Positions 57,001-64,000 of a stretch of 64,000 bases of DNA are shown here, piece by piece (the first letter of the stretch is position 1; each line of letters begins with the position of its first letter). This DNA is from Microbacterium sp. (lineage in GTDB: Bacteria > Actinomycetota > Actinomycetes > Actinomycetales > Microbacteriaceae): the NCBI RefSeq assembly GCF_031178445.1, contig NZ_JAPSIY010000009.1:1-64000 (forward strand), given 5' to 3'. The position numbers and the translations under genes were made by a program. The notes below the pieces were generated by a model that made no database searches, was not told the DNA's origin, and was given only the letters and a program-made list of their open reading frames with translations.

Positions 57001-57090
57001 GTCGTTCCCAGGGCGCAGGCAGTTCTCGGTGCGCGGCGATCTCGCTCGCGATCGCGTTCATAGGTCGGATGTCTGTGCCAGGATTGTCTC

Positions 57091-58356
57091 ATGCGACAGG
57101 CGTGGTTCGATGAGGCCCGATTCGGGATGTTCGTGCATTTCGGCATCTACAGCGTGGCGGCGCGTCACGAGTGGGTGCAGAGCTATGAACGACTGACGGA
57201 GGACGACTACCGGCAGTACTACACGCACTTCGACCCCGACCGCTTCGACGCCGCCGCGCTGGCGCGGAAGGCGAAGGAGACCGGCATGGGCTACGTGGTG
57301 CTCACCACCAAGCACCATGACGGCTTCTGCCTGTGGGACAGCGAGCTCACCGACTTCACGTCGATGACGGCCTGCGGCCGCGACCTGGTGCGCGAGTACG
57401 TCGACGCCCTGCGCGCCGAAGGGCTGAAAGTGGGGCTCTACCACTCGCTGATCGACTGGCACCACCCGGACTTCACGGTCGACTGGAACCACCCGCGCCG
57501 CGATGACGAAAACGCTGCCGCCCTCAACGAAGGTCGCGACATGGCTCGGTACCGCGAGTACCTGCACGGCCAGGTGCGGGAGCTGCTGACCCGTTACGGC
57601 CAGATCGACTATCTGTTCTTCGACTTCACTTACCCGGAGCCCCGCGACGGCTGGGAGGGCAAGGGTCCGGACGCGTGGGATGCGGACCGGCTCCTGGCGC
57701 TCTGCCGCGAACTGCAGCCGGAGATGCTCGTCAATGATCGTCTCGGCATCCCGGGTGACTTCGTCACGCCCGAGCAGTATCAGCCGACTTCCCCGCTCAT
57801 GAAGGACGGTGAGCCGCAGATCTGGGAGGCCTGTCAGACGCTGAACGGATCGTGGGGCTATCACCGCGACAACACCGAGCAGAAGTCCTCGACCCTTCTC
57901 GTGCAGATGCTGGCCGACTCCGTCTCGATGGACGGGAACATGCTGCTCAACATCGGTCCCGACGGGCGTGGCGCCGTCGCGCCACGTGACGCGCGCACCC
58001 TGGCGGAGATCGGGGAGTGGATGCGGCTGCATCGCGACGCCATCGTCGGGGCGGGTCATGCGGAGTTCAGTCCGCCCCGCGAGGGCGTCTACACCCGCCG
58101 CGGTGATCGGCTGTACCTGCATCTGTTCTCCTGGCCGCTCGGCTTCGTGCACCTGCCGGAGCTGGCGGGGAAGGTCGGTTTCGCGCGGCTGCTGAACGAT
58201 GGGTCGTGGCTGCGCACCAGCGTGACCGATCCGGAGCAGCAGGCGTCGCACATGACACCGGCGGGGGAGAAGGAGGGTACGCTCACGGTGCACCTGCCCG
58301 TGATGCGTCCCGATGTCCTCGTCCCGGTCGTCGAACTGACGCTCACCGGCGAGTAG
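57091..58356 (+). CDS. Alpha-L-fucosidase (GH29)
   Basis: A 421-residue retaining glycosidase releasing L-fucose. Recognisable GH29 blocks: FGMFVHFGIYS, TTKHHDGFCLW, GLYHSLIDWHHPD and the nucleophile D178 in DYLFFDFTYPE. No signal peptide is present, so it acts on imported oligosaccharides. It lies beside a ROK repressor and an ABC importer, which fits uptake followed by intracellular cleavage. Confidence 0.92.
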   Translation: MRQAWFDEARFGMFVHFGIYSVAARHEWVQSYERLTEDDYRQYYTHFDPDRFDAAALARKAKETGMGYVVLTTKHHDGFCLWDSELTDFTSMTACGRDLVREYVDALRAEGLKVGLYHSLIDWHHPDFTVDWNHPRRDDENAAALNEGRDMARYREYLHGQVRELLTRYGQIDYLFFDFTYPEPRDGWEGKGPDAWDADRLLALCRELQPEMLVNDRLGIPGDFVTPEQYQPTSPLMKDGEPQIWEACQTLNGSWGYHRDNTEQKSSTLLVQMLADSVSMDGNMLLNIGPDGRGAVAPRDARTLAEIGEWMRLHRDAIVGAGHAEFSPPREGVYTRRGDRLYLHLFSWPLGFVHLPELAGKVGFARLLNDGSWLRTSVTDPEQQASHMTPAGEKEGTLTVHLPVMRPDVLVPVVELTLTGE

Positions 58357-58398
58357 GTCGCGCCCCGGCGGGACGCACGCCTCGAGCGGCCGGGATCT

Positions 58399-58437
58399 CA
58401 GGCCGGCAGCCCAGGCCGGCAGCTCAGGCCGGCAGCT
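58399..58437 (-). repeat. Three tandem 13-bp repeats at the end of the ROK regulator gene
   Basis: CAGGCCGGCAGC plus one pyrimidine occurs three times in tandem (58399, 58412, 58425). Read on the coding strand of the ROK gene, the innermost copy encodes its last codons and stop; the outer two lie just past the stop. Confidence 0.85.
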
Positions 58438-59557
58438 CCAGGCCGTCCAGCGCCAGACGCGCCGCGCCGAGCACGATGGCGTCCGCGCCGGTGTGCGCCG
58501 CCTCGATCCTGAGGCGCTGGGTCACCAGCGGATGGCATGCCTCGTAGACGCGGCTGCGCACCGCGGCGAGGAACGGCTCCGACGCGCTCATGCTGCCGGT
58601 GAGGTAGACGGCGTGCGGGTTGAAGAAGTTCACCACCCCGGAGAGTGCCTGACCCAGATGCGTGCCCGCGGTGCGCACGAGCGTGGTCGCGACGGGATCC
58701 GCGTCCCGCGCGAGCCCGAGCACGTGCTCGGTGGTCGTGACCTCGCCGCGGCCGCGCTCGCGCATCTGGCGCACCAGGCTCGCGCCGCTCGCGACGGTCT
58801 CGAGGCAGCCGGTGTTGCCGCAGGAGCACGGTATGTCGCCGCTCCCGTCGATGCGCGTGTGGGTGATGTCACCCGCGGCCCCCGTCGCGCCGCGATGGAC
58901 GTGGCCGTCGACGATGATCCCGCTGCCGATGGCGGTGCCGGCCTTCACGGTGATGCTGTGCTCGGAGAGGCCGAACTGCAGCCGGTGCTCACCGAGGGCG
59001 GCGAGGTTCGCGTCGTTGTCGACGGCGACGTGCACGCCGTAGCGCTCTCGAAGATGCTCGCCGACCCGGAACCCGGGCCACCCGGGCATGCGTGACGGCT
59101 GATCCACTGAGCCCGTCGCGATGTCGACGGGGCCGGGCAGCCCGACACCGATCGCGCGCACTGCCGCCCCGCCGGCGAGGTCGTCGAAGACCTCGCACAC
59201 CGCGGAGAGGGTCGGCTCAGGGCCGGCGGTCAGATCGACGGGGATGGTCGCGACGCGCTCCAGCGCGCCGGAGAGTGAGTGCCGGCCGATGCGGGCGTGC
59301 CCGCCGCCCAGATCTGCGGTGAGGACGCAGCCGCCGTCTTCGGCGATGCGGAGCATCCGAGGACGCCGACCGCCTCGAGACGTGCCGTCGCCGGCTTCCT
59401 GCAGCAGGCCGGCGTCGAGGAGCGCCTGGACTCGGAGTCCGATGGTCGACGCGGCGACGCCGAGCTGAGCGGCGAGTTCGGAACGCGAGCGCGCGCGGCC
59501 GGTCGCGACGAGGTCGAAGATCCTCCTGGTCTCGTCGACGGGGCTGGCCTGAGCCAT
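58424..59557 (-). CDS. ROK family transcriptional repressor
   Basis: A 377-residue protein: N-terminal winged helix (about 5-60; SRSELAAQLGVAASTIGLRV) joined to a sugar-kinase-like ROK domain with the zinc motif CSCGNTGCLE near 250 and VKAGTAIGSGI. Typically binds a sugar and releases DNA. ATG 59557 follows GAGGAG. It is divergent from the ABC operon, and its tandem-repeat 3' end is described separately. Confidence 0.9.
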   Translation of the reverse strand: MAQASPVDETRRIFDLVATGRARSRSELAAQLGVAASTIGLRVQALLDAGLLQEAGDGTSRGGRRPRMLRIAEDGGCVLTADLGGGHARIGRHSLSGALERVATIPVDLTAGPEPTLSAVCEVFDDLAGGAAVRAIGVGLPGPVDIATGSVDQPSRMPGWPGFRVGEHLRERYGVHVAVDNDANLAALGEHRLQFGLSEHSITVKAGTAIGSGIIVDGHVHRGATGAAGDITHTRIDGSGDIPCSCGNTGCLETVASGASLVRQMRERGRGEVTTTEHVLGLARDADPVATTLVRTAGTHLGQALSGVVNFFNPHAVYLTGSMSASEPFLAAVRSRVYEACHPLVTQRLRIEAAHTGADAIVLGAARLALDGLELPA

Positions 59558-59642
59558 GGGTACTCCTCGCTGCGATGGGTGACGATTCCGCAACGCCCGG
59601 GCCAGACATCGGATGTCCGCCTTGCATCGGGCGCTGAATTAT

Positions 59643-59696
59643 GAAAGCGTAACTTTCTGCAACAACATAACAGGTTATTTCGACACGCGAAGTAAC
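59643..59696. promoter_or_regulatory. Operator region between the ROK repressor and ABC operon
   Basis: Three inverted repeats lie in an AT-rich stretch: GAAAG-N5-CTTTC (59643-59657), ATAAC-N2-GTTAT (59667-59678), and GTTATTTCG-N5-CGAAGTAAC with one mismatch (59674-59696). GTAACT recurs at 59649 and 59692. TAACCT on the minus strand (59672-59677) is a possible -10 for the repressor gene. Confidence 0.6.
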
Positions 59697-59728
59697 TGCT
59701 TGAGAACTTTTCCGCAAGGAGGCATTCA

Positions 59729-60985
59729 ATGAAGAAGATGCGGGTGGGCGCAGTCGTCGCCGTCGCCGGTGTCGCGGTCGCCATGACCGGCTGCGCGAGC
59801 AGCTCCGGTGGCGGGTCCGCAGATGGCGACACGATCGTCGTCGACATGTGGGCCGGCAGTGAGGACGACACGAAGGCGCTGGAAGCGCAGATCGAGGTCG
59901 TCAAGGAGCAGAACCCCGACCTCAAGGTCGAGCTTCGCACGGCACCGTGGGGCGACTTCTTCACGAAGCTCACCACCAACATGGCCTCTGGCAACATGGC
60001 GTGCGTCACCGGCATGAACTCCGGCATGCTCGCCAGCTACACCGACGGTTTCGCGACGCTGACCGAAGACGACCTGAAGACCGCGGGCCTGGCGGAGAGC
60101 GACTTCGCAGCAGGTGCGACCGAGATCCTGAAGAACAAGGGCGAGCTCTACGGCCTCCCGTTCGATGTGTCGACCATGCTCACGTACTACAACGAGGACA
60201 TGCTCACCGCCGCGGGCGCCGACCTGCCCAAGGTGGGCTGGTCCTTCGACGACTTCGAGTCCATCGCTGAGAAGGCGACCACCGGCGGAAAGTACGGCTT
60301 CGGCATCGGCATGGGCGACTTCCAGTGGCAGGCGCTTCCGATCGCCAAGTCGGGCACGCAGCCCGTCTCGGAGGACGGCACGCTTCAGCTCACGGACAAG
60401 GGCTTCGCCTCGGCCGCCGAGTGGTACAGCGGACTCGTCACCGACAGCAAGGTCGCCGCTCCGGTCGCATCCGCGTCTGACACCGGCTGGGGAGAGAACC
60501 AGTACACCGGTCAGAACGCCGCCATGGCCGTCGACGGAACCTGGAATGCGGTCGGCTACCTGAACAACGACGCCGGCTTCAAGGCAGGTATGGCGCCGCT
60601 CCCGACCGGCGAGAACGGCAACCTCAGCCTGATCCTCGGCTCTGGCTACGGCATCGCCAAGAGCTGCGAGAACAAGGAAGCCGCCCTGAAGGTGCTGGGC
60701 TCGCTGCTCAGCAAGGACTCGCAGGACTACATCGCGTCGTCCGGCCGCAGCTACCCGGCGCGCGCTGAGAGCCAGCCGCTGTACTTCGAGTCGCTCGACG
60801 AGTCGTACCGTGACCAGGTCGAGGAGGTCTTCGAGGCCGCCTTCGAGAACGTGCAGGGCCAGTACGTCTCCGACAACTGGGCAAAGGTCGGCACGTTCGT
60901 GCAGCCGCAGCTGGTGAGCGTGTACAACGGGCAGGCCTCCATGGACGAGGTCCTGGAGTCCGCCCAGCAGCAGTTCGGCAACTGA
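59729..60985 (+). CDS. Sugar ABC transporter substrate-binding lipoprotein
   Basis: A 418-residue family-1 extracellular solute-binding protein. Lipobox AMTGCAS (Cys22) anchors it to the membrane, followed by a Ser/Gly linker. [20 protein letters not shown] and [11 protein letters not shown] are typical carbohydrate-binding blocks. AAGGAGG precedes the ATG. First gene of the import operon. Confidence 0.93.
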   Translation: MKKMRVGAVVAVAGVAVAMTGCASSSGGGSADGDTIVVDMWAGSEDDTKALEAQIEVVKEQNPDLKVELRTAPWGDFFTKLTTNMASGNMACVTGMNSGMLASYTDGFATLTEDDLKTAGLAESDFAAGATEILKNKGELYGLPFDVSTMLTYYNEDMLTAAGADLPKVGWSFDDFESIAEKATTGGKYGFGIGMGDFQWQALPIAKSGTQPVSEDGTLQLTDKGFASAAEWYSGLVTDSKVAAPVASASDTGWGENQYTGQNAAMAVDGTWNAVGYLNNDAGFKAGMAPLPTGENGNLSLILGSGYGIAKSCENKEAALKVLGSLLSKDSQDYIASSGRSYPARAESQPLYFESLDESYRDQVEEVFEAAFENVQGQYVSDNWAKVGTFVQPQLVSVYNGQASMDEVLESAQQQFGN

Positions 60986-61028
60986 CACATCTATCCGGGG
61001 CAGAGGCCCCGACTAAGGAACAACAGAG

Positions 61029-61940
61029 ATGACCACCACGATCGCTCCCCAGCGTCGTCGAGGGTCGTTCGCCAAGGTCGAGGCGCGCCAGGCGCTGGGT
61101 TTTGCAAGCCCAGCCCTGGTGGGCCTCGCCCTGTTCACGATCGTGCCCGTCGTCTTGTCCATCGTGATGAGCTTCTTCGACTGGCCGACGTTCGGTGAGC
61201 GCACCTTCAATGGCGGGGCGAACTACGCCCGCCTCTTCGAAGACCCGAACTTCCTGCCGTCGCTGCGGAACACGATCGTGTTCACCGTCCTCTACGTGCC
61301 GGTCAGCATCGCGCTGTCGCTGGCGCTCGCGCTCGGGCTCGGCCCCCGCATCCGTGGGCGCGGAGCACTCCGCGTGCTGTTCTTCATCCCGGTCGTGACG
61401 CCCATGGTCGCGAACGTGCTGGTCTGGAAGATGCTGCTGCAGCCGCAGGGGCTCTTCAACGGGCTCGCGCAGACCTGGTTCGGCATCGAACTGCCGAACT
61501 TCCTCGCCGACCGCCAGTGGGCGATGATCATGGTCGTCGTGATGAGCGTGTGGCAGGGCCTCGGCTACAACATGCTCATCTTCTCGGCCGCACTCGAGCA
61601 GCTGCCGGAGAGCGTCGTCGAGGCGGCGCGCATCGACGGAGCCAAGGGCTTCAGAATGATCTGGAGCGTGATGATCCCGATGATCTCCCCGGCGATCTTC
61701 TTCGCCACGATCATGACGATGATCACCTCGCTGCAGGTGTTCGTGCAGCCGCAAATGCTCACCGGCGGCGGTCCGGGCAACGCGACGATGCCGCTGGTGA
61801 TGTGGATCTACAACCAGGGCTTCAAGTTCCAGGACCTCGGTCTCGCCGCGGCGGGCGCCTGGATCCTGTTCGCATTGATCATCATCATCACGGCGCTGCA
61901 GTTCGGCGCGCAGAAGAAGTGGGTGCACTATGAGCACTGA
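61029..61940 (+). CDS. Sugar ABC transporter permease (MalF-like)
   Basis: A 303-residue six-helix permease with the EAA loop ESVVEAARIDGAKGFRMIWS that docks the ATPase. It overlaps the second permease by 11 nt. Confidence 0.93.
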   Translation: MTTTIAPQRRRGSFAKVEARQALGFASPALVGLALFTIVPVVLSIVMSFFDWPTFGERTFNGGANYARLFEDPNFLPSLRNTIVFTVLYVPVSIALSLALALGLGPRIRGRGALRVLFFIPVVTPMVANVLVWKMLLQPQGLFNGLAQTWFGIELPNFLADRQWAMIMVVVMSVWQGLGYNMLIFSAALEQLPESVVEAARIDGAKGFRMIWSVMIPMISPAIFFATIMTMITSLQVFVQPQMLTGGGPGNATMPLVMWIYNQGFKFQDLGLAAAGAWILFALIIIITALQFGAQKKWVHYEH

Positions 61941-62856
61941 CACCACCGTGGTCCCGGCGCTGACCACCACCGCCGTCGAAGACGGTCACATCGAGCCCGA
62001 ACGCCGTTCGGGGCGTGAGCCCATGACGGCAGGCGGGCGCGTGCGCCTCTTCGTCGGCCACGTGTTCGTCTACGTCGCCGCGGCGCTGTTCATGCTGCCC
62101 CTTGTCTACGCCTTCTTCTCGGCCCTCAAGCCGAACGGCGACATGTTCGCGATGCCGCCGAGCCTGTTCGGCTCGGAGATCCGATGGTCCAACTTCGCGG
62201 AGGTGTTCGCGTTCGGCCCGTTCTGGACCTACATCGGCAACTCGATCTTCACCTCTGTCGCCGGAACCATCGTGGTGCTCATCGTCTCGACGACCGCGGG
62301 GTACGCCTTCGGCCGGCTGCGTTGGAAGGGCAGAGACGCGGTGTTCGTGCTCTTCCTGGCCACGCTCATGGTGCCCGCTGAGGTTCTCGTGATCCCGATG
62401 TTCCAGGTGATGCAGTGGTTCGGATGGGTCGACACCTACCAGGCGCTGATCTTCCCGTTCGCGTTCACCGCCTTCGGAACCTTCCTCATGCGGCAGTTCT
62501 TCCGCGGCATCCCCTACGAGCTCGAGGAAGCAGCCCGCGTCGACGGGGCGGGTCCCGTGCGCAGCTTCCTGCAGATCATTCTGCCGCTGTCGACCTCGGC
62601 GGTCGCAGTGTTGGCCGTGTTCACCTTCCTGTCGTTCTGGAACAGCTACCTGTGGCCGCTGATCGTGACGGTCGATTACAACGCTCATGGCACGCTGCCG
62701 GTGGGTCTGGCGAGTTTCTCGGGCCTCACCGGGACCCGCTGGGACCTTCAGATGGCGGCATCCATCATCTCGATGATCCCGACCACCATCCTCGTGATCG
62801 CGCTGCAGAAGCATCTCGTCAAGGGCATCGCAATGGCCGGACTCGGTGGGCGCTGA
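61930..62856 (+). CDS. Sugar ABC transporter permease (MalG-like)
   Basis: A 308-residue six-helix permease; EAA loop ELEEAARVDGAGPVRSFLQI. No ATPase gene is present in the visible part of the operon, so a shared MsmK-type ATPase elsewhere probably powers it. Confidence 0.93.
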   Translation: MSTDTTVVPALTTTAVEDGHIEPERRSGREPMTAGGRVRLFVGHVFVYVAAALFMLPLVYAFFSALKPNGDMFAMPPSLFGSEIRWSNFAEVFAFGPFWTYIGNSIFTSVAGTIVVLIVSTTAGYAFGRLRWKGRDAVFVLFLATLMVPAEVLVIPMFQVMQWFGWVDTYQALIFPFAFTAFGTFLMRQFFRGIPYELEEAARVDGAGPVRSFLQIILPLSTSAVAVLAVFTFLSFWNSYLWPLIVTVDYNAHGTLPVGLASFSGLTGTRWDLQMAASIISMIPTTILVIALQKHLVKGIAMAGLGGR

Positions 62857-62887
62857 ATCCGTGGATGAGCGACACGAGGCACAGCCG

Positions 62888-63808
62888 ATGTCGATCCCGG
62901 CCTTCGCCGGGATCGACATCGGAGGGACGAAGATCTCGGCCCTCATCGTCGATGACGCCGGCGGCGTCCTCGCCAGGGGCGGCGTCCCGGCGCCGGTGCG
63001 CGAGGGCGGGGATGCAGTCGCCGACGCGGCGTCGGCCCTCGTGCACGAGCTCGCGTCGGCGGCCGGGGCCGGCATCCGCGCCGCCGGCGTCGGAGCGGCG
63101 GGTGTGATCGACCACGAGACCGGGGCGATCCGCGCGGCGTCGGCCACCTTCGTCGGATGGGCGGGATTCCCGCTCGCGAGGGCGCTCTCAGAGCGCCTCG
63201 GCGCGCCCGTCGGCATCGAGAACGACGTCAACGCCTTCCTTCTCGGTGAAGCCGCAGGCGCCGGGGCCCGTGGCGATGTGCTCGGGGTCATGCTCGGCAC
63301 GGGCGTAGGGGGAGCCGTGATCATCGACGGCGAACTGCGGCGAGGACCGCACGGCGCGGCCGGCGAGATCGGCCATACGCCCGGCTACAGCGACATCGTC
63401 TGCACGTGCGGTCAGACCGGCCATCTCGAGACGCTCGCCTCCGGGACATCCATCGGGCTGCGCTATGCCGAGCGCAGCGGCGGGCACATCGGCGGAGCCC
63501 GGCAGGTCGCCGAGCGCGCCCGACAGGGCGATGCCGACGCCATCGCCGTGTTCCGCCACGCGGGTCATGCGCTCGGGCTGGCCTGCGCGAGCGCGGCGAC
63601 CCTGCTCGACCTGCCGCTCGCGATCGTGGGCGGAGGAGTGGCCGAGGCCTGGGACCTGCTCACACCCGGCATCGACGCGGCCCTGCGCACGGATGCTCCG
63701 GTGTCGGGAATCCCGCTCGAGATCCTCCCCGCTCGGCTCGGCGGCGACGCCGTCGCCCTCGGTGCCATCGAGACCGCACGAAGCGCGGCTCTGGCTTTTT
63801 CATTCTGA
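62888..63808 (+). CDS. ROK family sugar kinase
   Basis: A 306-residue kinase: phosphate loop GIDIGGTKISALIVDD near residue 7, LGTGVGGAVIIDG, and the zinc motif HTPGYSDIVCTCGQTGHLE. ATG 62888 chosen with GAGG upstream; in-frame GTG codons at 62846 and 62861 are alternatives. It probably phosphorylates the imported or released sugar; glucose or an amino sugar is usual for ROK kinases, not fucose. Confidence 0.88.
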   Translation: MSIPAFAGIDIGGTKISALIVDDAGGVLARGGVPAPVREGGDAVADAASALVHELASAAGAGIRAAGVGAAGVIDHETGAIRAASATFVGWAGFPLARALSERLGAPVGIENDVNAFLLGEAAGAGARGDVLGVMLGTGVGGAVIIDGELRRGPHGAAGEIGHTPGYSDIVCTCGQTGHLETLASGTSIGLRYAERSGGHIGGARQVAERARQGDADAIAVFRHAGHALGLACASAATLLDLPLAIVGGGVAEAWDLLTPGIDAALRTDAPVSGIPLEILPARLGGDAVALGAIETARSAALAFSF

Positions 63809-63829
63809 CCATCCTCGAAAGGAGCGATT

Positions 63830-64000
63830 GTGACCGCACGCCCCGAAGCCAGCGAGATCTGGATGGGCGCCCTGCCGCCCGTCGCCGAAGGCGGCCTCAG
63901 CCGGCCGCGAATCGGCATCGCCGGTATCTCGATCGAATCCAGCACGTTCTCCCCGCATGTGTCCGGCGATGAGGCGTTCACGATCCGAACCGGAGCCGAC
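63830..64000 (+). CDS. M81 family (MlrC-like) protein, 5' part only
   Basis: 57 codons visible before the window ends. PRIGIAGISIESSTFSPHVS matches the start of M81/MlrC (DUF1485) proteins, a metal-dependent family named for microcystin breakdown but widespread in sugar operons. GTG 63830 has AAAGGAG before it. Confidence 0.8.
   Translation, partial: MTARPEASEIWMGALPPVAEGGLSRPRIGIAGISIESSTFSPHVSGDEAFTIRTGAD

Overview
The window is a GC-rich stretch of actinobacterial chromosome. Gene content and order point to the Microbacteriaceae, most likely Microbacterium: rpsO then pnp; dapB, thyA-dfrA, dapA-rnj-ftsK-pgsA-cinA-clgR; DUF3046-recA-recX-miaB-miaA-dapF-hflX; DUF5302 and DUF7882-like small proteins; and a tmRNA tag reading ANAKRNDFALAA. 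Coding density is very high, no gene-free gap exceeds about 300 bases, and there is no insertion sequence, integrase, phage gene or CRISPR array. Many genes have a TAnnnT -10 box ending only 6-7 nt before the start codon, so they are probably leaderless.

Layout. 1-9 kb: rpsO, a membrane protein/winged-helix regulator pair behind twin palindromes, a 2-oxoglutarate/Fe(II) oxygenase, a membrane acyltransferase, a luciferase-like monooxygenase with its FMN reductase, DUF5302, DedA, and a glycosyltransferase fused to an SGNH hydrolase. 9-25 kb: pnp behind a structured leader, an aldo/keto-reductase-like protein that lacks its catalytic residues, a histidine phosphatase, dapB, OsmC, a thioredoxin/DUF4395 pair, thyA-dfrA-SDR, dapA, RNase J, FtsK, PgsA and CinA. 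25-35 kb: ClgR, DUF3046, SOS-boxed recA, recX, miaB, miaA, a RibD-like reductase, a YpeA-like acetyltransferase, dapF, an RsmC-like methyltransferase and hflX. 35-44 kb: tmRNA, tRNA-Lys(CUU), hisN-like phosphatase, LOG protein, several small lineage-specific proteins, and a marR-MFS-YbaK operon. 44-49 kb: IclR regulator divergent from a 3-oxoacid CoA-transferase/thiolase operon, then a second MFS exporter. 49-57 kb: otsA-otsB (trehalose), then ilvD and ilvB-ilvN-ilvC (branched-chain amino acids). 57-64 kb: a sugar locus with an alpha-L-fucosidase, a ROK repressor divergent from an ABC importer, a ROK kinase and the start of an M81-family gene that runs off the end.

Together the genes cover lysine/diaminopimelate synthesis (dapA, dapB, dapF), folate/thymidylate synthesis, RNA turnover and ribosome rescue (pnp, rnj, ssrA, hflX), recombination and repair (recA, recX), tRNA modification (miaA, miaB), compatible-solute synthesis (otsAB), branched-chain amino acid synthesis, and uptake and hydrolysis of an oligosaccharide that probably contains fucose. 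The window is mainly core genome. The unusual points are the degenerate aldo/keto reductase, the GT4-SGNH fusion, the twin operators next to rpsO, a dense rare-codon patch in ilvD, and several compact overlapping promoter/operator arrangements.
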